From Bacillota bacterium (GTDB lineage Bacteria > Bacillota > Sulfobacillia > JAJYWN01 > JAJZPE01): a DNA stretch of 41,788 nucleotides. Of this stretch, positions 10,193 through 19,693 are shown piece after piece. The position numbers and the translations under genes are program-made. The notes beneath the pieces were generated by a model. It made no database searches. It was not told the origin of the DNA and saw only the letters and a list, made by a program, of their open reading frames with translations. Within the stretch, counting starts at the first letter, position 1; every line of letters starts with the position of its first letter. The stretch lies in the NCBI GenBank assembly GCA_021811325.1, contig JAJZPE010000010.1:1-41788 (forward strand), written 5' to 3'.

Positions 10193-10300
10193 AGTATGAC
10201 CTGACCAGCCAGAGGTCGCGGTTTTCGCCCAAGGACCGCGGGAAACCGCGCCCGGGCGGGCCCCCATAGGGCGTGACAAGGCTAAAAGGGGCTGCATGCC

Positions 10301-10990
10301 TTGATTGAACTGGTCGACGTGACCAAGGTCTATCCCAACGATGTCGTCGCCCTGAAAAACGTCAACCTCAAAATCGACCGCGGGGAGTTCGTCTTCGTCG
10401 TCGGCCCGAGCGGGGCCGGTAAGTCGACGCTCGTCCGCTTGCTTTACCGGGAGGAAGTGGCCACCCGGGGCCAGGTCATCGTCCACGGCAAGAACGTCGC
10501 CCGCCTCCGCCGCTCGTCCATTCCGCTCCTCCGCCGGACCATCGGCGTCATCTTTCAGGACTTCAAGCTCCTGCCCGACCGCAACGCCCTCGACAACGTG
10601 GCCTTCGCCCTGGAGGTCACCGAGGCGTCGCGTCGCGAAATCCGTCGCCGCGTCCCGGCCGTCCTCGACCTGGTCGGGTTGAAGGACCGGGCCAGGGCCT
10701 TCCCGCACGAGCTATCCGGGGGCGAGCAGCAGCGCCTGGCGATCGCCCGGGCGATCATCAACGGCCCGTCCATCCTGGTTGCCGACGAACCCACCGGCAA
10801 CCTCGACCCCGACACGTCCTGGGGGATCATGAACCTCCTGCAGACGCTCAATCGCAACGGGGCCACGGTCATCATGGCCACCCATGCCAAGGCCATCGTC
10901 AACGCCATGAAGAAGCGGGTCGTGGCCATGGACCACGGCCGGATCATCCGGGACCAGGTCCAAGGGGTCTACGCGCATGAAGTCAACTAG
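10301..10990 (+). CDS. ftsE: Cell division ATP-binding protein FtsE
   Basis: MIELVDVTKVYPNDVVALKNVNLKIDRGEFVFVVGPSGAGKSTLVRLLYREE; followed by ftsX. TTG start. Confidence 0.95.
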   Translation: MIELVDVTKVYPNDVVALKNVNLKIDRGEFVFVVGPSGAGKSTLVRLLYREEVATRGQVIVHGKNVARLRRSSIPLLRRTIGVIFQDFKLLPDRNALDNVAFALEVTEASRREIRRRVPAVLDLVGLKDRARAFPHELSGGEQQRLAIARAIINGPSILVADEPTGNLDPDTSWGIMNLLQTLNRNGATVIMATHAKAIVNAMKKRVVAMDHGRIIRDQVQGVYAHEVN

Positions 10991-11864
10991 CCTCGTCTTC
11001 GGCGTCAAGCAGACGGCCCGAAGCCTCCGCCAGAACGCCTTGATGAGCCTGGCCTCGGTCCTCACCGTCGCCCTGTCTCTGCTGGTGGCCGGCCTCTTCG
11101 GCCTGATCACGGCAAACCTCGGGCACATCGCCCGGCTGGCCGAACAGCAGGTCGAGGTGACCGTCTTCGTCCACGACACCCTCCCCGTCGAGGCCGTGAG
11201 GACCGTCGAGAGCCAGCTCAAAGCCCTGCCCGGGGTGACCCAGGTGACCTTCGTCTCCAAGGACGAGGCCCTGGCCCGGCTGAAGGCCGTCTTCGCCAAC
11301 GACAAGGACCTCCTGGCCGAGGTGGAGCAGCAGAACCCGCTCTATCGCTCGTTCGAGGTCCGCACGGCCCGGCCCGAGCAGATCAAGCCGACCGCCGAAG
11401 CCGCCGGCAAAATGACCGGCGTCGTCAAGGTCAACTACAAGCAAGAGGTGATCGAAAAGCTCTTCCGGGTGACCCGGGCCATCCGTGTCTCCGGCCTGGC
11501 CATCATGGTCGCTCTGGCCCTGGCGATGGTGATGATCATCTCCAACACTATCCGGATCACCGTCTTCGCCAGACGTCGCGAAATCGCCATTATGAAGCTG
11601 GTCGGGGCCACCGACGGCTTTATCCGCTGGCCCTTCGTCTGCGAAGGGGTGTTCCTCGGGGTCGTCGGCGCCGGCTTCACGTCCCTGGCCCTCTGGTCCA
11701 GTTACAGCTGGGCCTGGAGCGGGGTCCAGCGCGGCATGCCGTTCATCCCGCTCCTCCCCAAGCAGCCTTTGCTCCTCGACCTGACCGTCCTCATCCTGGG
11801 GGCGGGTGCTCTCATCGGCGCCATCGGCAGCGCCCTTTCTCTGCGCCGCTTCCTCCGGGTATAG
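10977..11864 (+). CDS. ftsX: Cell division protein FtsX
   Basis: Four-TM permease topology; VEVTVFVHDTLPVEAVRTVESQLKALPGV; overlaps ftsE. Confidence 0.94.
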   Translation: MKSTSLVFGVKQTARSLRQNALMSLASVLTVALSLLVAGLFGLITANLGHIARLAEQQVEVTVFVHDTLPVEAVRTVESQLKALPGVTQVTFVSKDEALARLKAVFANDKDLLAEVEQQNPLYRSFEVRTARPEQIKPTAEAAGKMTGVVKVNYKQEVIEKLFRVTRAIRVSGLAIMVALALAMVMIISNTIRITVFARRREIAIMKLVGATDGFIRWPFVCEGVFLGVVGAGFTSLALWSSYSWAWSGVQRGMPFIPLLPKQPLLLDLTVLILGAGALIGAIGSALSLRRFLRV

Positions 11865-11958
11865 GCCGACCTGGTCTGAGCCGGCGAAGCCCGCACCGGC
11901 GGGGCCCCCGGCCCCGCTCCGAACCGCAAGGCCACCACGTTGACGGAGGTTTTGCCCG

Positions 11959-13188
11959 ATGAACCCGACGGACAAAATCGGCCCGATACGCGCCCCTCAC
12001 CTCCTCGGACGACCCGGCGCCGAGCGGTGGTCCCGCGCCCGGCGGGCGGCCACCCGCGTCGGCGTCGCGCTCGTCCTGATGGTCATGGCCGTGTCGCCCT
12101 TGGGCGCCGCGCGCGCGGCCGGGGTCGATGACGCCCAACGCGAGCTGGACAAGATCAACCAGCAGATCCAGGAGAAGCAGAACAAGCTTCAGGACGTCCG
12201 CATCCGGAAGACCCGGGTCAAAGCCGACCTCCGCCGCATCAGCACCCAACTCGAACGGACCTCGCGTGAGCTGACGAGCCTGCGGCGCCAGATAGCCACC
12301 ACCGAGGCCGACATCCGCAAGGCCCAGGCCGATCTGGCCGTCGCCGAGGGCGATCTGGTCAAGCGGCGCGGCTACATCGACACGCGCGTGCGGGCCCTTT
12401 ACGAGCGCGGCTCCGTGAGCTACGTCGAGGTCCTGTTGGGCTCGCGGGACTTCGGCGACTTCCTGAACCGGATGGAGATGCTCCGCCAGATCATCGCCAA
12501 GGACGTCGCCGTCTACGGCCAGATCAAGGAGACCCGCCGGCAGGTCGCCGACAAGAAGGCGACCCTCGAAGCCCAGGAGGCCCGGCTGGCCGGCCTGAAG
12601 AAGCAGACCGAGGTCAAGAAGGCCAGCCTCGACAGCAGTGAGACCCAGCGCCAGAAGGCCCTTTCCGAGCTGGCCGGCCTCGAGAACGGCCTCGAGGAAG
12701 ACCTCGACGAGCTGGAGCGCAGCTCCAACGAACTGCGCGACTTCATCCGCCAGAACGCCGGCGGCTCTGGCCTGGCCACCGACCGGTCGCAGATCAACCT
12801 GGCCTGGCCGGTGTCCGGCGGCCGCATCACCTCGGTCTTCGGGCGCCGCTTCCATCCCATCCTCCGGAAGTGGAAGACCCATACCGGCGTCGACGTGGGT
12901 GTGGCGGCCTGGACGCCGATCAAGGCGGCCGAGGACGGCCGGGTCATCTTGGCCGAGTACCGCGGCGGCTACGGCTGGACGACGATGATCGACCACGGGG
13001 CCGGGGTGGTCACCCTTTACGCTCACGCCCAGAGAAAACTCCTCACCCAGGAAGGCGACATGGTCAAGAAGGGCCAACAAATCGCCTACGTGGGCAGTTC
13101 CGGCTACTCGACGGGGGCCCACGTCCATTTCGAGGTGCGGATCAACGGCGAGCCGGTCAACCCGATGGGCTGGCTCCCGAAACGCTGA
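11959..13188 (+). CDS. EnvC-like M23 peptidoglycan hydrolase with coiled coil
   Basis: Coiled coil followed by LytM domain HTGVDVG..GYSTGAHVHFEVRINGEPVNPMGWL. Confidence 0.93.
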   Translation: MNPTDKIGPIRAPHLLGRPGAERWSRARRAATRVGVALVLMVMAVSPLGAARAAGVDDAQRELDKINQQIQEKQNKLQDVRIRKTRVKADLRRISTQLERTSRELTSLRRQIATTEADIRKAQADLAVAEGDLVKRRGYIDTRVRALYERGSVSYVEVLLGSRDFGDFLNRMEMLRQIIAKDVAVYGQIKETRRQVADKKATLEAQEARLAGLKKQTEVKKASLDSSETQRQKALSELAGLENGLEEDLDELERSSNELRDFIRQNAGGSGLATDRSQINLAWPVSGGRITSVFGRRFHPILRKWKTHTGVDVGVAAWTPIKAAEDGRVILAEYRGGYGWTTMIDHGAGVVTLYAHAQRKLLTQEGDMVKKGQQIAYVGSSGYSTGAHVHFEVRINGEPVNPMGWLPKR

Positions 13189-13223
13189 CTCCGCACCCCC
13201 GATGCCCCGACAACCGCCGAAAG

Positions 13224-13263
13224 AGCCGGGGCAGTCCGCGGACCGCCCCGGCTAGTGTGTTTT
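13224..13263 (+). terminator. Probable terminator after M23 hydrolase gene
   Basis: Near-palindrome AGCCGGGGCAGTCCGCGGACCGCCCCGGCT followed by AGTGTGTTTT. Confidence 0.65.
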
Positions 13264-13292
13264 AGCCCGCCAAACGGCACAGAATTATCCTC

Positions 13293-13321
13293 TTGGCCGC
13301 CCCAGGCCAATATGGTACACT
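13293..13321 (+). promoter_or_regulatory. Candidate promoter upstream of ctpA
   Basis: TTGGCC-17-TACACT with extended -10 (TGGTACACT). Confidence 0.4.
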
Positions 13322-13393
13322 TATAGGGTACCAATCAGAAAATTCATCGCCGCCCAGCGTCGGTGGCGATGTCCAACGGACGGTGAGCCGCCT

Positions 13394-14599
13394 TTGGTCA
13401 GCCGCAAACGCGCCATAGTCTGGATGATCGTTCTCATCCTGGTCACCAATCTCGGCACTTACGCCTTGGCGACCGGCCAGATCCCGCTGGTCAGAGACTA
13501 CGTCCGGCCCCAGTTGCCGGGCGACATGGCCCAGTTCGACAAGCTCTACCGGGTCATGCAACTGATCAAGGCCAAGTACGTCGACAAGGTCGATGACAAC
13601 GCCCTCATCGAAGGGGCCATGGCCGGCATGGTCGAGTCCCTCAAGGACGCGCCGTCGTACTATCTCAACGCCGACGCCATGAACGAGCTGATGATCGATA
13701 CCAGCGGTACCTACGCCGGTGTCGGCATCCAGGTGTGGGCGAAGAACGACTACATCGAAATCATCGCCCCCATTGAAGGGACGCCCGCCGAGAAAGCCGG
13801 CCTCCTGAGCATGGATAAGATCACGAAGGTCGATGGCAAGGACATCGTCGGCGCCCCCATCGACAGCGTGGTCAACCTCATCCGCGGCACGCCGGGGACC
13901 AAGGTCACTCTGACCATCCTCCGCGAAGGGGTCAAGGAACCGTTCGAAGTGACCATCACCCGGGCGCAGATCGAACTGAAGTCGGTCTTCTCGAAGATGC
14001 TCCCGGACAAAATGGGGTACATTCGAATCAGCAGTTTTGCCGAGAATACCACCAAGCCGTTCACGGACGCCCTCAACACCCTGAAGGGGCAGGGCATGGT
14101 CGGGCTCCTCCTGGACCTTCGCAACGACCCGGGCGGCTCCCTCAAGACCTGTGAGGAGATCGCCGGCGCGCTGGTTCCGGCCGGTCCTATCCTCCACGTG
14201 GTCGACCGCGATGGACGCCGCGAGACCTACGACGTCCCCGGTCCCGGGCTGAAGATGCCCATCGTCGTGCTGGTCAACGGGGGCTCGGCGAGCGCCTCGG
14301 AAATCCTCGCCGGGGCCATCCAGGACTCGGGCATCGGGGCCCTGGTCGGCGAGAAGACCTACGGCAAGGGTTCCGTCCAGACCATCTACCCCCTGCCCGG
14401 CAACACCGGCGTGAAGATCACCACCTACAAGTACCTCACCCGGAACTCGCGGACCGTCGATAAGGTCGGCCTGACCCCGGACTACGTGGTGACCATGCCG
14501 AAACCCAAAGAGGGCCAACTCCCGATGAAGCTCGACGACCCGAAGAACCCGCAGCTCATCAAGGCCATCGAGGTGCTCAACGCCCTCCTTAAGAAATAG
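13394..14599 (+). CDS. S41 family C-terminal processing peptidase with PDZ domain
   Basis: PDZ region (EGTPAEKAGLLSMDKITKVDG) and catalytic region VNGGSASASEILAGAIQD; TTG start. Confidence 0.94.
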   Translation: MVSRKRAIVWMIVLILVTNLGTYALATGQIPLVRDYVRPQLPGDMAQFDKLYRVMQLIKAKYVDKVDDNALIEGAMAGMVESLKDAPSYYLNADAMNELMIDTSGTYAGVGIQVWAKNDYIEIIAPIEGTPAEKAGLLSMDKITKVDGKDIVGAPIDSVVNLIRGTPGTKVTLTILREGVKEPFEVTITRAQIELKSVFSKMLPDKMGYIRISSFAENTTKPFTDALNTLKGQGMVGLLLDLRNDPGGSLKTCEEIAGALVPAGPILHVVDRDGRRETYDVPGPGLKMPIVVLVNGGSASASEILAGAIQDSGIGALVGEKTYGKGSVQTIYPLPGNTGVKITTYKYLTRNSRTVDKVGLTPDYVVTMPKPKEGQLPMKLDDPKNPQLIKAIEVLNALLKK

Positions 14600-14629
14600 C
14601 GCCGGAGAGCGCTTGACCGAAAAGCAAAG

Positions 14630-14665
14630 AAGCCGCGATCGCCCACCCGGGGTCGTGGCTTTTTT
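14630..14665 (+). terminator. Rho-independent terminator after ctpA
   Basis: AAGCCGCGA..TCGTGGCTT stem followed by a T run. Confidence 0.75.
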
Positions 14666-14694
14666 GACCGTTTCCCCCGAGGAGTGAAAGCCGC

Positions 14695-16020
14695 TTGTTC
14701 CCCTTCGCCGACGTCATCAAGGGCATTTTCCAACAGGCGCCGAGCATCCTCATCGGGGGCCCGACCTTCCTGTTCTACTGGCTGATGGTCGCCGTCGTCG
14801 CCCTGCTCTATCAACGGGTCACGGAGATGGAGAAGAAGGTGCACGGCCTGGTCCGTAACGAGTCGCTGGACCAGACCATCGCTTCGATCTTCCACGGCTT
14901 CATCGCCGGCCTTGCGGGGAGCTTCGTCCTCATCTTCGTCGGCGTTTCCCTCTCGATGAGCGACACCGTCTGGGTCATCGGGTTGGCCCTCATCCTGATG
15001 GTCGTCGACCGCCGCCTCATCTGCTTCTCCTACGCCGGCGGCATCGTCTCGCTGTCCGCGCTCCTCTTCGGCTGGCCCAAGGTCAACGTGCCCGGCCTGA
15101 TGGGCTTGGTGGCCATCCTCCACATCACCGAGAGCCTGCTCATCCGGTTCACCGGGGCGGGCTGCGCCACACCGGTCTACCTGCAGCACAAGAGCGGGCG
15201 AGTGGTCGGCGGCTTCACCATGCAGAAGTACTGGCCGGTGCCCATCGTCGCGCTGGTCATGGCCCTCATCACCGACCGGACCCTCCTCTCCGGCCTGACC
15301 TACATGCCCGACTGGTGGCCGCTCATCCGCTCGCCGGCCATGCCCCTCAACGACCCCAACTACATCTTCACGATGATCCCGGTGGTGGCCGTCATCGGCT
15401 ACGGCGACGTGGCCATCACCTGCTCACCGGCGGAGCGGGCCAGGCGGAGCGCCAGGCACCTGGCCTTGTACAGCCTCACCCTGCTCGGCTTGGCTGTCGC
15501 CGCGTCCCGTTACCCGGCGGTGGCCTGGGTTGCCGCCCTCTTCAGCCCGCTCGGGCACGAGTTCATCGCCGTCAGCATGAGCCGTCGCGAGACCCGCGGC
15601 GAGCCCGCCTTCGTCCCGCCGCCGCGCGGAGTGCGCGTCCTCGACGCCATGCCGGACTCGCCCGCCAGGGTGGCCGGCCTGCGCTCGGGCGACATCGTCC
15701 TCGAGGTCAACGAGACCCCGGTCGACCGCAAGGCCGACCTCTTTGAGTGGTTCCGGCCCAGCGGGCCCGAGACTCACGCCGCCGCCGGGACCCGCGGCCC
15801 CGGCTGGCTGCCACACCTCAACCTGACCGTCCTCCGCGGCCACCGCCGCCTGACCATCCGGGCCACGGAGCTGCGGCGCGAGGGCGGCCTGGCGGGCCTG
15901 GTGATGGTCCCTGAAGAGGGCGACGAGCACCAGGTGGAGGCGAGGACCACCCACAGCCTGAAGGACTTCATGCATCGCGCTGGCGAAGCCGCCCGGCAGG
16001 GGAGGGGGCCGAAGCCGTGA
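14695..16020 (+). CDS. Multi-TM membrane protein with C-terminal PDZ domain
   Basis: Several TM segments then [30 protein letters not shown] (PDZ). Confidence 0.85.
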   Translation: MFPFADVIKGIFQQAPSILIGGPTFLFYWLMVAVVALLYQRVTEMEKKVHGLVRNESLDQTIASIFHGFIAGLAGSFVLIFVGVSLSMSDTVWVIGLALILMVVDRRLICFSYAGGIVSLSALLFGWPKVNVPGLMGLVAILHITESLLIRFTGAGCATPVYLQHKSGRVVGGFTMQKYWPVPIVALVMALITDRTLLSGLTYMPDWWPLIRSPAMPLNDPNYIFTMIPVVAVIGYGDVAITCSPAERARRSARHLALYSLTLLGLAVAASRYPAVAWVAALFSPLGHEFIAVSMSRRETRGEPAFVPPPRGVRVLDAMPDSPARVAGLRSGDIVLEVNETPVDRKADLFEWFRPSGPETHAAAGTRGPGWLPHLNLTVLRGHRRLTIRATELRREGGLAGLVMVPEEGDEHQVEARTTHSLKDFMHRAGEAARQGRGPKP

Positions 16021-18128
16021 GCCCGCTCAGACGAGACGAAGTCACCAGCGAGAGCGGTCGCAAGCGGATCGAAGCTCCGCCGGCCGACCTGAAGTTCAGG
16101 GCCGTCAGCGATTTCGTCCCCCGGGGGCATCAGCCGGAGGCCATCGAAAAGCTGGCCGAAGGCGTGCTGTCCGGCAAGCGGGTCCAGACCCTCCTGGGGG
16201 TCACCGGCTCTGGCAAGACGGCCACCATGGCCTGGACGATCGAGGCCGTCCAGCGGCCGACCCTGGTCATCGCCCCCAACAAGACCCTCGCCGCTCAGCT
16301 CTGCAGCGAGTTCCGGGAGTTCTTCCCGGAGAACAAAGTCGAGTACTTCGTCAGCTACTACGACTACTACCAGCCCGAGGCATACATCCCGCAGACCGAC
16401 ACCTACATCGAGAAGGACTCGTCGATCAACGACGAGATCGATAAGATGCGCCACGCCGCCACGGCGGCCCTCCTCGACCGCCGCGACACGATCATCGTCG
16501 CCAGCGTGTCGTGCATCTTCGGGATCGGCTCGCCTGAGGACTACCGCCAGTTGCAGCTGTCGCTGGAACGGGGACAAGCCGTCGACCGCGACGCCATCCT
16601 GCGCCGCCTGGTCGAGATTCAGTACGACCGCAACGATTACGAGTTCCGGCGCGGCACTTTCCGCGTCCGCGGCGACGTCATCGAGATCTTCCCCGCTTCA
16701 TTTGACGAAAGAGCCTTGCGGGTCGAGCTGTTCGGGGACGAGGTCGAGCGCATCTCCGAGTTCGACGTGCTCACCGGGGAGGTTGTCGGGGAACGGCCCT
16801 TCCTCTCGGTCTACCCGGCCAGCCACTACGTCACCCTGGCGGAGAAGCGCGAGCGGGCCATCCGCAGCATCGAGGAGGAACTCGAGGCCCGACTCAAATG
16901 GATGCGCGACCACGAGCGGCTGGTCGAGGCCCAGCGGCTCGAGCAGCGCACCCGCTACGACCTGGAGATGCTGCAGGAAGTCGGCTTCTGCTCGGGCATC
17001 GAGAACTACTCGCGCCACCTGAGCGGGCGCGCCCCCGGGCAGCCGCCATATACGCTGCTGGACTTCTTCCCGAAGGACTTCCTGATGATCATCGACGAGA
17101 GCCATCAGACCATCCCGCAGGTCCGGGCGATGTGGGCCGGGGATAGGTCACGGAAGGAAGCCCTCGTCGAGTATGGCTTCCGCCTGCCGTCGGCCCTCGA
17201 CAACCGCCCGCTCAACTTCGCCGAGTTCGAGGAGCGCGTCCATCAGGTCATCTTCACCTCGGCCACGCCGGGCCCATACGAGCGCGAGCATTCGCAGCAG
17301 GTCGTCGAGCAGATCGTCCGCCCGACCGGCCTGGTCGACCCGGAGATTGAAGTGCGGCCGGTCAAAGGCCAGATCGACGACCTTCTTGGAGAGCTCCGCG
17401 ACCGCGTCGCCCGCGGGCACCGCGTGCTGGTGACCACCCTGACCAAGCGGATGGCCGAGAACCTCACGGACTACCTCCGGGAAGCCGGGATCAAGGTCCG
17501 CTACCTGCACTCCGAGGTGCAGACCCTGGAGCGGATGGAGATCCTGCGCGACCTGCGGCTGGGCGTGTTCGACGTCCTCGTCGGCATCAACCTCTTGCGC
17601 GAAGGGCTGGACCTGCCCGAGGTCTCCCTGGTCGCCATCCTCGACGCGGACAAGGAAGGCTACCTGCGGTCGGAGACCTCGCTCATCCAGACCATCGGCC
17701 GCGCCGCCCGGCACGTCGAGGGCAAAGTCATCATGTACGCCGACGTCGTCACCGACTCGATGCGCCGGGCCATCGACGAGACCGATCGCCGCCGCGCCGT
17801 GCAGGCCGCCTACAACGAGGAGCGCGGGATCACCCCGGAGACCGTCCGGAAGGCCGTCCGCGAGGTCATCGAGATCTCGCCGAAGGTGGCCGAGGTCAAG
17901 TCGGTCTATGAGGTCGGCTTCGACCCCTCGAAGCTCGGCCGGCGTGAGCGCGAGAAGCTGCTCGAGGCCCTCCGCAAGGAGATGAAAGAAGCCGCCAAAC
18001 GGCTCGAGTTCGAGCGGGCGGCGGACCTGCGGGACGCCATCTTTGAGGTCGAGCAGAGCGGCGGGAAGCCGGCCGGGAAGGCAGGAGGTGGCCGCGCTCC
18101 GGAAGTACCTGGCGGTGAAAGCAAGTGA
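16017..18128 (+). CDS. uvrB: Excinuclease ABC subunit UvrB
   Basis: [72 protein letters not shown]. Confidence 0.98.
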   Translation: MSPLRRDEVTSESGRKRIEAPPADLKFRAVSDFVPRGHQPEAIEKLAEGVLSGKRVQTLLGVTGSGKTATMAWTIEAVQRPTLVIAPNKTLAAQLCSEFREFFPENKVEYFVSYYDYYQPEAYIPQTDTYIEKDSSINDEIDKMRHAATAALLDRRDTIIVASVSCIFGIGSPEDYRQLQLSLERGQAVDRDAILRRLVEIQYDRNDYEFRRGTFRVRGDVIEIFPASFDERALRVELFGDEVERISEFDVLTGEVVGERPFLSVYPASHYVTLAEKRERAIRSIEEELEARLKWMRDHERLVEAQRLEQRTRYDLEMLQEVGFCSGIENYSRHLSGRAPGQPPYTLLDFFPKDFLMIIDESHQTIPQVRAMWAGDRSRKEALVEYGFRLPSALDNRPLNFAEFEERVHQVIFTSATPGPYEREHSQQVVEQIVRPTGLVDPEIEVRPVKGQIDDLLGELRDRVARGHRVLVTTLTKRMAENLTDYLREAGIKVRYLHSEVQTLERMEILRDLRLGVFDVLVGINLLREGLDLPEVSLVAILDADKEGYLRSETSLIQTIGRAARHVEGKVIMYADVVTDSMRRAIDETDRRRAVQAAYNEERGITPETVRKAVREVIEISPKVAEVKSVYEVGFDPSKLGRREREKLLEALRKEMKEAAKRLEFERAADLRDAIFEVEQSGGKPAGKAGGGRAPEVPGGESK

Positions 18129-18324
18129 TTGGGTCTTGCGGTTTGCCCCACCAGCAGGACTTCTCGCCCTGCCCTGCGGAAACGTCCCTGTTATGACCCA
18201 GGGGCGTGGCAGTCTCCCGGCTCAATTCGATTGACCCAGGGGCCGATATGTTCCTTGGGGGCATGGCGCGAATTCCTCCGCGCACCCGGTTCAACCGAGG
18301 CCCCCGGGGGAGGGTCAGCGGAGA

Positions 18325-18606
18325 GTGCTCAGGAACAAGTCGCGCCGAAGCAGGCACCACGGGGCCGAGGCGTCCCATGCCGAGACGGTGTGCGACCTTC
18401 TGTTCGTCAGACCGGCGGCGCGATCACAGCTGCTGGTCATCCTCAACGCCCCGTCCACGCAGGTCGGCGCGGCCCTCAAAGAGCGCGAGCGGGCCGGGTG
18501 GTCGCTGGCGGCGATCGGGCATATCCGCGTGGTCGGGGAGAGAGTCAAGGTGGTCGACGGGACCAACTGGACGCCGGCTCAGTTCGGACCTGGAGCGAAG
18601 GAGTGA
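18325..18606 (+). CDS. Small hypothetical protein (93 aa)
   Basis: High-GC third positions across LLVILNAPSTQVGAALKERERAGWSLAAIGHIRVVGERVKVVDGTNW; start uncertain (GTG). Confidence 0.55.
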   Translation: MLRNKSRRSRHHGAEASHAETVCDLLFVRPAARSQLLVILNAPSTQVGAALKERERAGWSLAAIGHIRVVGERVKVVDGTNWTPAQFGPGAKE

Positions 18607-18657
18607 AACGCCCCCGCCCTGGCCCGTTCGCCTCGGGAGTGGCCTGAAATCAGCGAA

Positions 18658-18693
18658 AAAGACAGCCAGGCGCCCGCTTGGCTGTCTTTCTTT
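18658..18693. terminator. Bidirectional terminator between convergent genes
   Basis: AAAGACAGCCA..TGGCTGTCTTT with T-rich tracts on both strands. Confidence 0.8.
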
Positions 18694-18716
18694 TCTGGCC
18701 TCGAAACTCGGCGAGC

Positions 18717-19418
18717 CTACCCCTCGAGCGCCTTCATCACCTGCTGGATGAACATCTTCTCCGGGTAGGCCCCTTCGAATTCGACTTTCTTGTCGCCCTG
18801 GCGGATGACCACCTTCGGGACGGCGTAGACGTCGTTCTCCTGGGACCACTCGGGGAACTCAGAGGCCTCGACGACCGAGGACTTGACCTTCTCGCTTTCC
18901 ATGGCGAACTGGTGAGCCAGCCGCGCCGCGGCCGGACAGTGCGGTCACGTAGGGGTGACAAAGACTTCGATGTTGACGTCCTTGTCGATGCCCTTCAGGC
19001 TGTCCTTCGTCGGTTCGGCCAGCCGGGTCTGCTCTTTGGACATGTCCATGAGGTCGGCGATGAGCACGGAGAACTCCATGCCGGCCGGCAGCCCGTAGAA
19101 CCGGACGCCATGGTCGTGGCCCTTCGGGTCCAGGATGACGAACGTGGGAACCTTGTCGACGCCGTACTTCGCGGCCTCGGCCCCGTCTTTGTTGAGGTCG
19201 TGGACCTCGACCTTGAGCTTGTCAGACAGGCCCTCCATCTCCCTGGTCAGGTCGACGGCCGCCTGGCAATAGGGGCAATCGCCGGACGGCTCTCCGTCGC
19301 CCCCGGCCTTCTCGTCCTGGCGGGTGAACAGGAGCACCTGGACGTCGCCCTTGAACTCGTCGGCAAAGAGCTTCTTAAGGTATTCGCGGTCCTTCTCTTG
19401 GATCAACGGCATCCTCAT
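18717..19418 (-). CDS. Putative selenoprotein: glutaredoxin/thioredoxin-like two-domain protein disulfide oxidoreductase, Sec at TGA 18947-18945
   Basis: ORFs 18945-19439 and 18717-18902 are in one frame. Read-through gives ..DCPYC..VFVTPT-U-PHCPAAARLAHQFAMESEKVKSSVVEASEFPEWSQENDVYAVPKVVI.. Domain 1 has CPYC; domain 2 has UPHC. Confidence 0.85.
18917..18935 (-). promoter_or_regulatory. Candidate bacterial SECIS hairpin
   Basis: CCGGCCG-CGGCG-CGGCTGG (7 bp with one G-U); apical loop starts 17 nt after the TGA and has G at loop position 2. Confidence 0.6.
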
Positions 19419-19483
19419 GATCACCTCACTCTCCAACAATGATGCCCAAGATGGGCTGAGAACTTGAACGAGTCTTTCGTTGC

Positions 19484-19499
19484 GTACCCCGGGGGGTAT
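19484..19499. promoter_or_regulatory. Candidate CsoR/CstR-type operator
   Basis: GTACCCCGGGGGGTAT, G/C-rich palindrome with TAC/GTA ends, just downstream of the -10 on the - strand. Confidence 0.5.
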
Positions 19500-19514
19500 A
19501 TTCCTACCGCCACC

Positions 19515-19543
19515 AGTCTATCAGTCCGGCCGACCGGAGTCAA
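19515..19543 (-). promoter_or_regulatory. Promoter of the putative selenoprotein gene
   Basis: - strand TTGACT-17-TAGACT with extended -10 (TGATAGACT). Confidence 0.7.
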
Positions 19544-19631
19544 CCGGCGGCCCGGTTTTTTCCTCATCGGCGTCCAGGAACGCCCCCGCCCCCGACCGCC
19601 CGCTGGGAAAGGCCGACCGAGGGGGGCCGTC

Positions 19632-19661
19632 TTGCCAAACGTGTGTTCGGTATAGTATAAT
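19632..19661 (+). promoter_or_regulatory. Candidate promoter upstream of the TIGR04076-like small ORF
   Basis: TTGCCA-18-TATAAT. Confidence 0.55.
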
Positions 19662-19693
19662 CGGCTCAGACTTGCGGTCTCGGAGGGATGATT

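Noticed and set aside
18717-18902. Annotating 18717-18902 as an independent 61-aa gene starting at MESEKVKSS
   Set aside because: The coding frame continues upstream through PHCPAAARLAHQFA to the TGA at a catalytic Cys position, so it is better read as the C-terminal part of the selenoprotein.
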